Origin: Pseudanabaena sp. BC1403 | GTDB lineage: Bacteria > Cyanobacteriota > Cyanobacteriia > Pseudanabaenales > Pseudanabaenaceae | Direction: 5' to 3' | DNA: 64,000 nt | NCBI RefSeq assembly: GCF_002914585.1 | Contig: NZ_PDDM01000018.1 | Location: forward strand, 47,032 to 111,031 | In this document: one piece after another, positions 47,620 through 56,010 of the stretch | How positions within the stretch are numbered: the first letter of the stretch is position 1 | How the letters are laid out: each line of letters opens with the position of its first letter | Program-made: the position numbers and the translations under genes | The notes under the pieces: model-generated | Database searches by the model: none | Told to the model about the DNA's origin: nothing | What the model saw: only the letters and a program-made list of their open reading frames with translations

Positions 47620-47722
47620 ATACCAATTCACAAAATGACATAGCCATTTTGTCTTTTTAAAACCCTTGCTGGATTTGCTTTTCAACTCACAAAAGTGTGA
47701 CTATATTTTTGTGAATTGGTAT
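47620..47722. repeat. ~103-bp MITE-like element, ATACCAA-ended, copy B
   Basis: Ends ATACCAATTCACAAAA / TTTTGTGAATTGGTAT. It has the same length, layout and central AAAACCCTT as copy A at 46068. Confidence 0.82.
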
Positions 47723-47780
47723 AACACAAAATTTTAGATCGTTTTTTTTGTTCTTGTACGTTCTGTGCCAGCAAAGTAGC

Positions 47781-47877
47781 AACTCTCATTATGAAACCAA
47801 TTTTTGGTTTTCCAGCACCTACGGCGCTGGAAAACCAAAAATTGGTTTTTTGAAAGTCAGCCACAAAAATGAGAATT
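47781..47877. repeat. CTCATTAT-ended inverted repeat
   Basis: Ends AACTCTCATTAT and ATGAGAATT match the middle layer of the nested repeat at 43268. The inner hairpin AACCAATTTTTGGTTTTCCAGC pairs over about 21 bp, and its core (CCAGC...GCTGG) also matches that element. Confidence 0.7.
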
Positions 47878-47902
47878 ACAGCTAGCAAATAAGGGGTGGT
47901 GC

Positions 47903-47971
47903 ATTGATAACTGGCTAGCGCCTCATGGTGCCGAAAAAATTTGGGTTTGTCATGGTCGCATCAAGGAGTGA
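47903..47971 (+). pseudogene. Short decayed coding remnant
   Basis: An open run reading IDNWLAPHGAEKIWVCHG-RIKE-stop looks protein-like but is only 22 codons, with stops upstream in frame. The ATACCAATTC half-element abuts its stop codon. The parent family is not recognised. Confidence 0.3.
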
Positions 47972-48000
47972 TACCAATTCACAAAAACCAGAAAGGGTTT

Positions 48001-48110
48001 TATAGCTTTCGCCAAGTGTAAGGACATAAAACCTAAGAATTGATTGGCGGCGCTTCGCGCTGCCAATCAATTCTTAGGTTTTTTATGTCTTAAGACAAGT
48101 GACTGTAGAC
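48001..48110. repeat. MITE-like hairpin element, TATAGCT-ended, copy 1
   Basis: Starts TATAGCTTTCGCCAAGT, then GGACATAAAACCTAAGAATT, a 25-bp stem and a TTCG-type cap, and ends GACAAGTGACTGTAGAC. Over 80% of positions match copy 2 at 53271. Confidence 0.88.
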
Positions 48111-48119
48111 ATGATCTTT

Positions 48120-49520
48120 TTATGATTCGACTAATTGACGGGCAATGTACCAAGTGAGAATGCCCGTAGCGATCGCGATCGCACTCAGTGCAAAAATCAC
48201 CTTCTGCAATCCAAAATAGGATTCGGCAATCCCAGCCACTGATAGGGGTAAACTAAGCGCAATATTCACGGCATTATTTTGTAAGCCGAAGACCTTGCCG
48301 CGCATATCTTCAGGCGTTTCTTCTTGAATTACTGTCTGCATAGGAATTACGCATAATCCTGCAAAAATCCCCGTACCCGCGATCGCAATTAGTCCCAATC
48401 CAAAGCGATCGCTAAAAATCGCCAACATCCCCAAAAATGCTGACATCCCAAGGGAGCCAATTAAAGAAAGCATTTGACGGCTACAGCGATCGCCTAGTTT
48501 TGCGACAATTCCTGCACCAATCGCCATCCCCAAACTGGCTACCGCCAATAAAAATCCAAACTGCTCCGATTTAATTTCGGGCATCACTTCGGCTAAGCGT
48601 ACCGCTAGGACTGTCAGCGCCGCAATAATTGAAAAGGTACAAATTAATTGAATTAGTGCCGATAGTGAAGTCTTTTTATGATTGAGATATTGCAAACCCT
48701 CTTTGATGTCATTCCAGAGGTGAAAACTATCACGATGTAAGTCTTCCTTAGTTTCGCCTGTTTTCAATAGAATTAAGATAATCCCTGCGACTAAATAACT
48801 GCCGCCAACGAGGATCTCTTGACCGACATTATGCCAAAGATGATCGGATAGGGCTAAAAGTGGTTCGCCAAGGGCAAATCCTAAAATCAACGCCCCCATG
48901 ATCGTGGTTGTGTAGAGAGAATTCGCTGACAATAACTTTGGTTTCTCGACTACGAGCGTAATCGCTGATTGTTCGGCTGGCGTGAAAAACTGCGTGAAGG
49001 TGGAGACCAGAAAAGTAATGCATAGTAACCCCCAAAAGCCAGTCGGTGCGCCCCAAGGTAACACACTATTTTTGGTAACCCAGAGTAGCAGGGGAATACT
49101 GAGAACCAATAGTCCGCGCAGAATATTAGAACTAACTAAAACTGTTTTTTTATTCCAACGATCCACATATACGCCTGCGATCGATCCAAACAAAATCGCG
49201 GGAATTGTGAATGACACCATGACTGCGGAGACCCAACCGCTAATCGTTTCGCCCTCGTGCTGAAATTGTGTAGAAACGATCGCAATTACGAGTACTAAAA
49301 AGATTTTGTCTGCGATCTGCGAAAAGACCTGCCCTGTCCACAGTGATAAAAAATTAGGATTGCGAAGAACTGACTTAGAATCAGCAGAATCGGCTGGTAA
49401 TGCATCGGTTGGTAATTCAGGAGTTCCTACTTTATTGCCATTGTTCGCATGAGTATCAGCATGGTTGGGATCGGGAATCTCTGGCAGATTTGGTGTAGGC
49501 GGATCGAATAAATGGGTCAT
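48120..49520 (-). CDS. MFS transporter
   Basis: A 466-residue major facilitator with a ~45-residue Pro/Asp-rich cytoplasmic N-terminus and about 12 hydrophobic helices. The loop YVDRWNKKTVLV between helices 2 and 3 is the MFS signature (GxxxDRxxRR type). It is closest in feel to the EntS/MFS_3 multidrug or siderophore exporters. Substrate is unknown. It overlaps recO by 4 bp (49517-49520), so both come from one transcript. Confidence 0.87.
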   Translation of the reverse strand: MTHLFDPPTPNLPEIPDPNHADTHANNGNKVGTPELPTDALPADSADSKSVLRNPNFLSLWTGQVFSQIADKIFLVLVIAIVSTQFQHEGETISGWVSAVMVSFTIPAILFGSIAGVYVDRWNKKTVLVSSNILRGLLVLSIPLLLWVTKNSVLPWGAPTGFWGLLCITFLVSTFTQFFTPAEQSAITLVVEKPKLLSANSLYTTTIMGALILGFALGEPLLALSDHLWHNVGQEILVGGSYLVAGIILILLKTGETKEDLHRDSFHLWNDIKEGLQYLNHKKTSLSALIQLICTFSIIAALTVLAVRLAEVMPEIKSEQFGFLLAVASLGMAIGAGIVAKLGDRCSRQMLSLIGSLGMSAFLGMLAIFSDRFGLGLIAIAGTGIFAGLCVIPMQTVIQEETPEDMRGKVFGLQNNAVNIALSLPLSVAGIAESYFGLQKVIFALSAIAIATGILTWYIARQLVES

Positions 49521-50353
49521 ATGTTAAAAAAACAGTTATCAATCAGAGCCGAAGACTGGATTGGTCTATCAAAATGATACTGTGCATATGCTCGTAACAA
49601 TCTTTCAACTGCAAGCCAATCTGATGTATTCGTTTCTAAAATATTATCTGCTAAATCAGTCTGGGCAAGTTCTTGCATAGCAAGAAGTTCAGACGCTGTG
49701 AGGTAGTGACTGATGCGATTGTGTATAGCTTCACTCATGCTTGATTCAGCGCTATCAGAGTTCGGATTACCGTCACTAGCAAGATCGGTTATTTCAAGGT
49801 TGATGACTCCACCGCCGACAATGCTAAAGCCTGCTTTCCATTTTTGCTGCTCGCGATTGGCTATAACTGGGCTTTGACTGATGCAACAGCTATGTACTTG
49901 GGGCGCAAATCCTGCGATCGCCAGCAAATGGTATGTTCCATGATTCAAATGCGCCAAAACATTTTGATTTTCAGCATCCTGAATACGGTTTAGATGCTCA
50001 ATTAGCACTAAGAATAGTTCTTCTTGGGGCTGGGCTGATAATGCTTGCATTAGGGCAAGTTCCGATAAATATTGGGCGGCGGTAAGCTTAGCTAGAGTTT
50101 TCCCCAAACCCACAAAAGATTGCAAAACTTCAGCATGTTTAATACGATCCATATTGCGCCCTACAGAAATCTGCAAATCATTGACCACAAATAAGCCTGA
50201 TCGACCTGCCATTGCTGAGCGATGTTTTCGTGCTCCTGCGGCGACAGCTCTGATCAAGCCATGTTCTTTGGTGAGAATGGTTAATAGGCGATCATGTTCA
50301 CCCAAGGGCATTCCCTTAAGATTTACTCCTGTGGCTCGATATTCTTTAGGCAA
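49517..50353 (-). CDS. recO: DNA repair protein RecO
   Basis: A 278-residue RecO. It has an N-terminal OB-fold (YRATGVNLKGMPLGEHDRLLTILT, GLIRAVAAGARKHRS) and a helical C-terminal domain with the usual LLAIAGFAPQVHSCC stretch and the Cys-containing zinc region, part of which is degenerate. It anneals single strands and loads RecA with RecR in gap repair. It is co-transcribed with the MFS gene. Confidence 0.93.
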   Translation of the reverse strand: MPKEYRATGVNLKGMPLGEHDRLLTILTKEHGLIRAVAAGARKHRSAMAGRSGLFVVNDLQISVGRNMDRIKHAEVLQSFVGLGKTLAKLTAAQYLSELALMQALSAQPQEELFLVLIEHLNRIQDAENQNVLAHLNHGTYHLLAIAGFAPQVHSCCISQSPVIANREQQKWKAGFSIVGGGVINLEITDLASDGNPNSDSAESSMSEAIHNRISHYLTASELLAMQELAQTDLADNILETNTSDWLAVERLLRAYAQYHFDRPIQSSALIDNCFFNI

Positions 50354-50477
50354 TTTGGGACTCGTGATTAAGTAAATAGACTAAAATAACGATCATCGGT
50401 TGTTTTATATCAGATCAGTCACTGATTTGTGTCTTTGCCCGTCTTTGAATACAGATGTAACCATTTCTATTGCCATA

Positions 50478-50978
50478 ATGAATCTTGCCAATCGCGATTT
50501 GAGTTCAGTTTTAAGTCGCATCACCAATAAGTTACAACAAGATCAAGTCGTTAGTGACGCTCTACACAAGCTCAGAGAGAATCTTAATGTTGATCGTGTG
50601 GTTTTGTACTACTTCTACACGAAATGGAAAGGACAAGTAACCTTTGAAGCGATCAGTGAGCCTCAATATTCGATCATTGGGTCAACTGGTCCCGATGATT
50701 GCTTCAATGCCGATTATGCCGAGCTTTATTTGGAAGGACGTGTTCAGGCTACTGAAGATATTGAGAAAGCTCCTATTAGTGCTTGTCATCAAGATTTTTT
50801 GCGAGGTATGCAAGTGCGAGCAAATTTAGTTGCACCTGTTTTAACACATGGAAAGCTATGGGGGCTATTAGTTGGACATCATTGTCAAGATGTTAGAGTC
50901 TGGAAAATCTCAGATATTGATTTAATCCGTCAATATTCTCATGATCTGGCTTTTGCTCCTTCAATTAGCGATGTATGA
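50478..50978 (+). CDS. Stand-alone DXCF cyanobacteriochrome GAF protein
   Basis: A 166-residue protein from the ATG at 50478; a TTG at 50400 opens the frame earlier but without family-like sequence. It is a single GAF domain of the bilin-binding type: Cys103-His104 (ISACHQDFL) followed by MQVRANLVAPVL and LWGLLVGHHC. Upstream it has PDDCFN, with Cys75 exactly 28 residues before Cys103, the arrangement of DXCF dual-cysteine cyanobacteriochromes, which sense blue/violet and green/teal light. There is no output domain, so it must signal by binding a partner, or act as a bilin carrier. It is divergent from recO and convergent with the FAD oxidoreductase. Confidence 0.85.
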   Translation: MNLANRDLSSVLSRITNKLQQDQVVSDALHKLRENLNVDRVVLYYFYTKWKGQVTFEAISEPQYSIIGSTGPDDCFNADYAELYLEGRVQATEDIEKAPISACHQDFLRGMQVRANLVAPVLTHGKLWGLLVGHHCQDVRVWKISDIDLIRQYSHDLAFAPSISDV

Positions 50979-51004
50979 TTTTTGGCTTGAGCGCAAAGCT
51001 CTAT

Positions 51005-51061
51005 AAACCCAAAAAAGAAAAAAGCGTCCGCATCGCGGACGCTTTTTTCTTTTTTGGGTTT
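51005..51061. terminator. 27-bp perfect hairpin, bidirectional terminator
   Basis: Arms 51005-51031 and 51035-51061 pair perfectly around ATC. Outer ends are AAACCCAAAAAAG/CTTTTTTGGGTTT. It lies between the convergent GAF and FAD-oxidoreductase genes and is preceded by TTGAGCGCAAAGCTCTATAAA. Confidence 0.9.
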
Positions 51062-53145
51062 TACCAGATTTTCCAATCACTCCAATTGAGGTTAAAAATA
51101 GAAGTGTCGGGGAATGCGATCGCATTATTGTTTTTTACTAACATTTGCTGCAATTGCGTAAGTTGTGGGCTTACCCTTGGTAAATCCTCAACTAACTGGT
51201 AAGGGAGAATTCCTTCAGACAGAGCAAAATCAGCAGTTGTACCTGCGGCGGCTCCTACAGACCACTCATAGGAATGGACACGATATCCTGCGGCGACGAT
51301 ATAGCTAAAGGCGATATTTTTCCCAGACACGATCAGATTGTCGATTTTTTGAGGAATTAGCGATCGCAATGGGATTTGTCCTGGAAATGCTGGTCCATGA
51401 CCATTACGGACTCCAGCCCGTTCAGTATTTCCCGCTTTCTCAACTGGATATTCACTCAAGCAAGGATGGAAGTCTAGATAATATTGAGCAATGCCGATCG
51501 CATCAGGATAAATCGTCGAACGGGTACGACGAGAAATTTTATTCGGCTCAATGTTATTTCTAATAGTGCTAGCTGCGTCTAGTCCTGACAAGGCTTTCCA
51601 TAAGCTACGGTAGGTTGATTCTGAAAGTTTATTTTGGTAAAGATCAGTACTAAAATCAACCTGTGAGACATCAATTTCCGACATGCTAAATCCTTCAGGA
51701 TAGCCATAGGAAGGACGACCGATGATCCGCCTTGATTCACGAATATATGGGTATTTGGACAACCCATGTAAAGTCCCCATTGGCGAGTCAAAGCCCGTTA
51801 GTAAACGGTGATTAGGAAATGGCTTTTTCCAATCAGTTTTTTGTTGTGAATCCGTTGTTCCTGCTACTAGCCAATAATAGAATCCAAGCGCGATTTCTTC
51901 ACCACTTTTAAGGGTTTCTGTTCGTAAGCCACCCATCCATCCATTTGGCTCTAGTTGCCCCGATCGCTGCAATTGCGCTTGAGAATAAATGAGATTATCC
52001 TTGTCTGTTCCAGGGCGATAGTCATTGCCCCATACCCAGTTCTGCATGGAGATATCACCCGTTTTCATGGCGGAAACACCAAAGGCATTTTTTTTAGGGC
52101 TTTCTGATTCAGCGCTCCAAATACGGCGATAGGTGAAGATCGTATCAAAGTTGGCAAGATTGGGCTTTGGGTCAGACCCATAGTAGGGCTGGTAGCGATC
52201 GTAAGATTCGGGCTTCTTTTGCGGTTGTACTTCTTGGGTTTGCTCCATTGCAAAGGTATAGGTAAACCCCTGCGTGCAATAAGCATCATTTGTAGTTACT
52301 GGGGAAGATGGATTGAGATGCGATCGCGGATCGATGCCCAAGCGATAGGGAACATCCGCTAGAGCAATGATTTCCCCTGTTTCGGTGGAGTCAATCACAA
52401 ACCAATCACTTGGGCGCTTTTGCTGCTGGGTCTTTTCATTAGCTAAAGGCACAAAGCGAATAATTTGTTTTTGTAAGCGTGGCGAATTTTCGTAGCGATA
52501 TGCGTCGTCAATAATTTGTGAAAGTGGTTCTGTATTTAGTGGTGGCGTATTTGGCGCAGGGCTATGTTGGATTGCGATCGCGCCATCGATCAGTTTCCCG
52601 TCCGCACTCATTTCCAGCTTCTTAATTACGGTATTCGGAAACCATTTCAACTTGCCATTACCTTTTTGGGCTGCTTCCTGCAACATGTCCACTAGTATTT
52701 GCTGCGCGGTATTGGGAATAAAACAAGACACACTTACCCAACAATCTCCCGCATTCAACTTCCCGTAATTCTGTTCAATTCGCTTCCGAAATTCTGTATA
52801 TCCTTTGGGGAAAAACCAAAGATTGCGCTGTTTTTTGGCTTCATCTAATGCTGAAGTGCCTTGAGAGGTAATCTGTCCACCCACCCAATCTGTAATTTCT
52901 GTCATACAGACGGTACGTCCTGCTAGTAGTCCTTCGTAGGCAGTTGCTGTACCTGCCACACCACCACCCACGATCAGGATTTCGCAATCTTCTGAGCGTT
53001 CAGGTGTTTTAGGAAGGGAATTTTGTGCGATCGCGGATTTAGCGATCGCAATTGTCGATATGGCGAAACCCAGTGCGATGTTAGAAGCGATCGCGGTGAT
53101 GGTAATTAAAATCTTATAACTAAACTTTTTCAAGGGTTTTGCCAA
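51061..53145 (-). CDS. Exported FAD-dependent oxidoreductase
   Basis: A 694-residue flavoprotein. Residues ~1-41 are a signal/anchor (hydrophobic, ending SAIAQ), so it acts outside the cytoplasm. The FAD-binding Rossmann motif ILIVGGGVAGTATAYEGLLAG starts near residue 56, and the C-terminal FAD site is DNLIVSGKNIAFSYIVAAGYRVHS. The whole resembles the FAD_oxidored (PF12831) group, with WVGGQITSQG typical of that family. The substrate is not known. Its coding end meets the shared hairpin at 51005. Confidence 0.85.
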   Translation of the reverse strand: MAKPLKKFSYKILITITAIASNIALGFAISTIAIAKSAIAQNSLPKTPERSEDCEILIVGGGVAGTATAYEGLLAGRTVCMTEITDWVGGQITSQGTSALDEAKKQRNLWFFPKGYTEFRKRIEQNYGKLNAGDCWVSVSCFIPNTAQQILVDMLQEAAQKGNGKLKWFPNTVIKKLEMSADGKLIDGAIAIQHSPAPNTPPLNTEPLSQIIDDAYRYENSPRLQKQIIRFVPLANEKTQQQKRPSDWFVIDSTETGEIIALADVPYRLGIDPRSHLNPSSPVTTNDAYCTQGFTYTFAMEQTQEVQPQKKPESYDRYQPYYGSDPKPNLANFDTIFTYRRIWSAESESPKKNAFGVSAMKTGDISMQNWVWGNDYRPGTDKDNLIYSQAQLQRSGQLEPNGWMGGLRTETLKSGEEIALGFYYWLVAGTTDSQQKTDWKKPFPNHRLLTGFDSPMGTLHGLSKYPYIRESRRIIGRPSYGYPEGFSMSEIDVSQVDFSTDLYQNKLSESTYRSLWKALSGLDAASTIRNNIEPNKISRRTRSTIYPDAIGIAQYYLDFHPCLSEYPVEKAGNTERAGVRNGHGPAFPGQIPLRSLIPQKIDNLIVSGKNIAFSYIVAAGYRVHSYEWSVGAAAGTTADFALSEGILPYQLVEDLPRVSPQLTQLQQMLVKNNNAIAFPDTSIFNLNWSDWKIW

Positions 53146-53215
53146 TATTTCAGATAAACATGATTCAAATTTTAACTGAATGCTTAATTAAGTAGAAGGA
53201 CATAATTAATTGCAA

Positions 53216-53253
53216 ACCTAAACCCATAGGGTCGCAAACCTATAGGTTTAGGT
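53216..53253. repeat. Small hairpin with ACCTAAACC ends
   Basis: Arms ACCTAAACCCATAGG and CCTATAGGTTTAGGT pair with one mismatch around an 8-nt loop. It lies 70 bp upstream of the FAD-oxidoreductase start. Confidence 0.7.
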
Positions 53254-53270
53254 GATGTATTCCGCACAGG

Positions 53271-53386
53271 TATAGCTGTCGCCAAGTTTACTAGGACATA
53301 AAACCTAAGAATTGATTGGCGGCGCGAAGCGCCGCCAATCAATTCTTAGGTTTTGATTTGTCCTCAGACAAGTTACTGTAGCTATA
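53271..53386. repeat. MITE-like hairpin element, TATAGCT-ended, copy 2
   Basis: Left end TATAGCTGTCGCCAAGT and right end ACAAGTTACTGTAGCTATA form imperfect terminal inverted repeats. The inner 27-bp-class stem AACCTAAGAATTGATTGGCGG has a GCGAAGC cap. It is the sister of the element at 48001. Confidence 0.88.
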
Positions 53387-53481
53387 CATAGCTAAAATAC
53401 AAAGCCGATGCTGCATTCCACCAAGTATTTCGATACTATCCAAAGTGCGCATTCCCTATAAGAAGGTTACGCTGCTTAAAT

Positions 53482-53522
53482 CCAAGGTGTCGGAATCGAA
53501 CCGACATATCAACGATTATGAG
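53482..53522 (-). tRNA. tRNA 3' fragment (CAT anticodon), probable attachment site
   Basis: On the minus strand it reads CTCATAATC (anticodon loop with CAT), a variable region GTTGATAT, a perfect T arm GTCGG-TTCGATT-CCGAC and the acceptor strand ACCTTGG. The 5' half is missing: the sequence before the loop does not pair with the 3' side of the anticodon stem (TCGTT) and no D arm or 5' acceptor is found. A tRNA 3' end of this kind is the usual duplicate left when an element integrates in a tRNA gene. Orientation puts the inserted DNA at higher coordinates. Met, fMet or Ile2 identity cannot be decided. Confidence 0.75.
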
Positions 53523-53622
53523 TCTGTGACTAGTTAGACTGAAAGTATTTGCTAGACTGGATTAGAGATTTTTGTATCTCTTATGATAGTCATTTGATAG
53601 TCAAACTGCTATATATCTGTTT

Positions 53623-53751
53623 TTATTTGTGGCTGAGTACTTCTTTTATTTTGGTTTGTGTTTCTTCGATGATTGTAACGATCTTTTTAAGTTGAGACTC
53701 ACTTAGTACACCTTCACTAGCAAGTGTCTCTACCGCTTTTTCGATCGCCAT
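53623..53751 (-). CDS. Possible small protein, 42 residues
   Basis: An open frame of 42 codons from an ATG (complement 53749-53751) encodes an amphipathic helical peptide: MAIEKAVETLASEGVLSESQ, then a Lys/Glu-rich helix KIVTIIEETQTKIKEVL. The even composition and good codon use suggest real coding. It lies between the tRNA fragment and hsdM, inside the proposed island. No family is recognised; it may be a small regulator or the end of a lost gene. Confidence 0.4.
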   Translation of the reverse strand: MAIEKAVETLASEGVLSESQLKKIVTIIEETQTKIKEVLSHK

Positions 53752-53919
53752 AGGTCTTGGGAAAAACATCTCAAGGACTCTTACAGGGCATCTCCTGTAA
53801 TTGTTTGGATCTACGGTTAATCAAAGTCATAATGATTTCTCGATCGCTGATCGAATGGGTTTAGTGATGGTTATGCTAGAGGCTAGTCAAGCTAATGTCG
53901 GTAAATTATAGAGTTAAAT

Positions 53920-55995
53920 ATGGGGCAACTCGAACATATTGAGGCAATTGAAAAGCGCCTGTGGGGTGCTGCTGACACGTTGCGGTCTAACTCCAACTAT
54001 GCCAGTAATGAGTATTTCATGCCTGTAATGGGGTTGATCTTCCTGCGTCATGCCTATAGCCGTTATTTGGCAGTTAAGGATGAGATTATTGCTAACTTGC
54101 CGAAACGGGGTGGTAAGGTGCGCGAACTCAAGAAAGAAGATTTTTCACAGAGGAGTGCGATCTTTTTACGACCAGAGGCACAGTTTGATTATTTGGTAGC
54201 GCTTGGGGACGATCGCGATCGGGCTAAGGCTGTCATTGAGGCGATGGAGTCGATTGAGGCGGACTACACCACGCTGAAGGGTGAACTGCCGAAGCAAGAA
54301 TATCAAGAACTGGATAATGAGGTTTTGGGGCAATTGCTCAGAGCGCTGAATCCTGAGGAGTTGAAGCAGGTTAAGGGGGATGTGTTCGGGCGGATCTATG
54401 AATATTTTTTGACACAGTTTGCGGATCTGAAAGCCCATGATAATGGTGAGTTTTTTACGCCTGTTTCTTTGGTTTCGTTGATTGCCAATGTTTTAGAACC
54501 CGATCGCGGTATTTTGCTCGACCCTGCCTGTGGTTCTGGGGGGATGTTTGTCCAGAGCGCTCATTTTCTGGAAGATCGACAGGGTAATCCGCACTCGTTA
54601 ACCTTTAAAGGTTTGGAGAAAAATCCCACCACGATTCGGCTTGCCAAGATGAATTTGGCGGTGCATGGTTTGGAGGGGGATATGCAAAAGGCGATTACTT
54701 ACTACGAAGATCCCCATGAGTTGTTGGGGAAGGCTGATTTTGTGATGGCAAATCCGCCTTTTAATGTGGATGAGGTGGATGAGGAGAAGGTCAAAAACGA
54801 TCCGCGTTTGTTGTTTGGTTTGCCAAGTGTCAACAAAAACAAGAAGATTTCTAATGGTAACTATCTCTGGATTACCTATTTTTATAGCTATTTGACCGAT
54901 CGCGGCAGAGCAGGATTTGTCATGTCGTCTCAGGCTTCGAGTGCGGGTGGAACTGAGGCAACGGTGCGAGGGAAGCTGATCGGGACGGGTGATGTGGAAA
55001 TGATGGTAGCGATTCGCTCGAATTTTTTCTATACGCGCACTGTGCCTTGTGAGTTGTGGTTTTTTAATCGGGCAAAGTTGCCCCAACATAAAGATCATGT
55101 GCTGATGTTGGATGCGCGGAATATCTACCGCAAAGTAACGCGCAAAATCTATGATTTTAGTCCTGAGCAGTTACAAAATCTGTTGGCGATCGTGTGGCTA
55201 TATCGAGGACAGGAGGAGAAGTTTCTTAAACTAGTGCGGGATTATCTCGATCGCACTTTAAGCGCTGTCAATGGTTGTTTTGAGTCGGTTGATGGTTATA
55301 CGAAGGCGATCGCTTTATTTCGAGACAAGATGACTCTGTTTGTAGAAAAACTAAAAGATGAATCCTCACCGATGGCAGAGTTTGAGGAGAGTTTGACGAC
55401 TTTAATTAAAGATGTGGAAGTATTTCGGGGGGATGGCGATCGCGAGGTTGCGTTATGGCAAAAACAATCAGCTAGGACTAATGCGGATCTAAATCAAGCG
55501 GTAATTCGTCTTGCTCCTCTTGCGGAAACTAGCCGCGATTTGGTGAAGCAAGCGGATCTCGTTTATAAGTTGGGCTGTCGGGTGATGGACTGGTGCGAAA
55601 AGGAACAGGCGGCGAAGGATAGCGATCGCTGGTCGAGTCGAGATGTCACGAAGGAACGCAAGGCGGCGGATTTGGCGCGACAGGAGGTGGTGGAGCAGTT
55701 AAAACTGGTGCGCTATTTTCATAAACAGGCGGTATGGTTGACGGATCGTTTTCCTGATGGCAAGTATGGCGATGTGCAGGGTTTGGTGAAGCTGGTCGAT
55801 CGCGCTGAGTTGGCGGCGAATGATTGGAGTTTGACCCCTGGGCGATATGTGGGTGTTGCCCCTGAAGAGGTGGATGAGGATTTTGATTTTGAGGAGACTT
55901 TGCGAGATATTCACATCGAGCTTGAGGGTTTGAATGCTGAAGCGGTGGATCTGGCGGCGGCGATCGCGCAGAATTTTAAAGAGTTGGGCATTTAG
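53920..55995 (+). CDS. hsdM: Type I restriction-modification methyltransferase subunit
   Basis: A 691-residue N6-adenine methyltransferase subunit. It has an N-terminal helical HsdM domain (~1-150, EKRLWGAADTLRSNSNYAS), SAM motif I LLDPACGSGG near 200 and catalytic NPPF near 277 (FVMANPPFNVDE). A long C-terminal extension (~430-691) is coiled-coil-like, with charged repeats, so it is longer than the classical ~520-residue EcoKI-type subunit. With HsdS it methylates the host target, and with HsdR it restricts unmodified DNA. It is the first gene of the locus. Between it and hsdS lies a short DUF29-like remnant. Confidence 0.95.
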   Translation: MGQLEHIEAIEKRLWGAADTLRSNSNYASNEYFMPVMGLIFLRHAYSRYLAVKDEIIANLPKRGGKVRELKKEDFSQRSAIFLRPEAQFDYLVALGDDRDRAKAVIEAMESIEADYTTLKGELPKQEYQELDNEVLGQLLRALNPEELKQVKGDVFGRIYEYFLTQFADLKAHDNGEFFTPVSLVSLIANVLEPDRGILLDPACGSGGMFVQSAHFLEDRQGNPHSLTFKGLEKNPTTIRLAKMNLAVHGLEGDMQKAITYYEDPHELLGKADFVMANPPFNVDEVDEEKVKNDPRLLFGLPSVNKNKKISNGNYLWITYFYSYLTDRGRAGFVMSSQASSAGGTEATVRGKLIGTGDVEMMVAIRSNFFYTRTVPCELWFFNRAKLPQHKDHVLMLDARNIYRKVTRKIYDFSPEQLQNLLAIVWLYRGQEEKFLKLVRDYLDRTLSAVNGCFESVDGYTKAIALFRDKMTLFVEKLKDESSPMAEFEESLTTLIKDVEVFRGDGDREVALWQKQSARTNADLNQAVIRLAPLAETSRDLVKQADLVYKLGCRVMDWCEKEQAAKDSDRWSSRDVTKERKAADLARQEVVEQLKLVRYFHKQAVWLTDRFPDGKYGDVQGLVKLVDRAELAANDWSLTPGRYVGVAPEEVDEDFDFEETLRDIHIELEGLNAEAVDLAAAIAQNFKELGI

Positions 55996-56010
55996 TTTAG
56001 AGAGACTTAA

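Larger units (their letters stand above)
47429..48119. other. Repeat-rich intergenic region
   Basis: About 690 bp with no intact gene. It contains four inverted-repeat elements end to end (47482-47613, 47620-47722, 47781-47877, 48001-48110), a lone ATACCAATTCACAAAA half-end at 47971, and a short decayed coding piece at 47903-47971. It looks like a landing zone for small non-autonomous elements. Confidence 0.75.
53146..53919. other. Intergenic region holding repeats and the island edge
   Basis: From left to right it holds a small hairpin (53216-53253), a MITE-like element (53271-53386), a tRNA 3' fragment (53482-53522), a 42-codon open frame (53623-53751, minus) and the hsdM promoter region. 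Nothing else is recognised. Confidence 0.7.

Noticed and set aside
53482..53522. Complete tRNA gene
   Set aside because: No D arm, no 5' acceptor strand, and the 5' side of the anticodon stem does not pair; only the 3' part is present.
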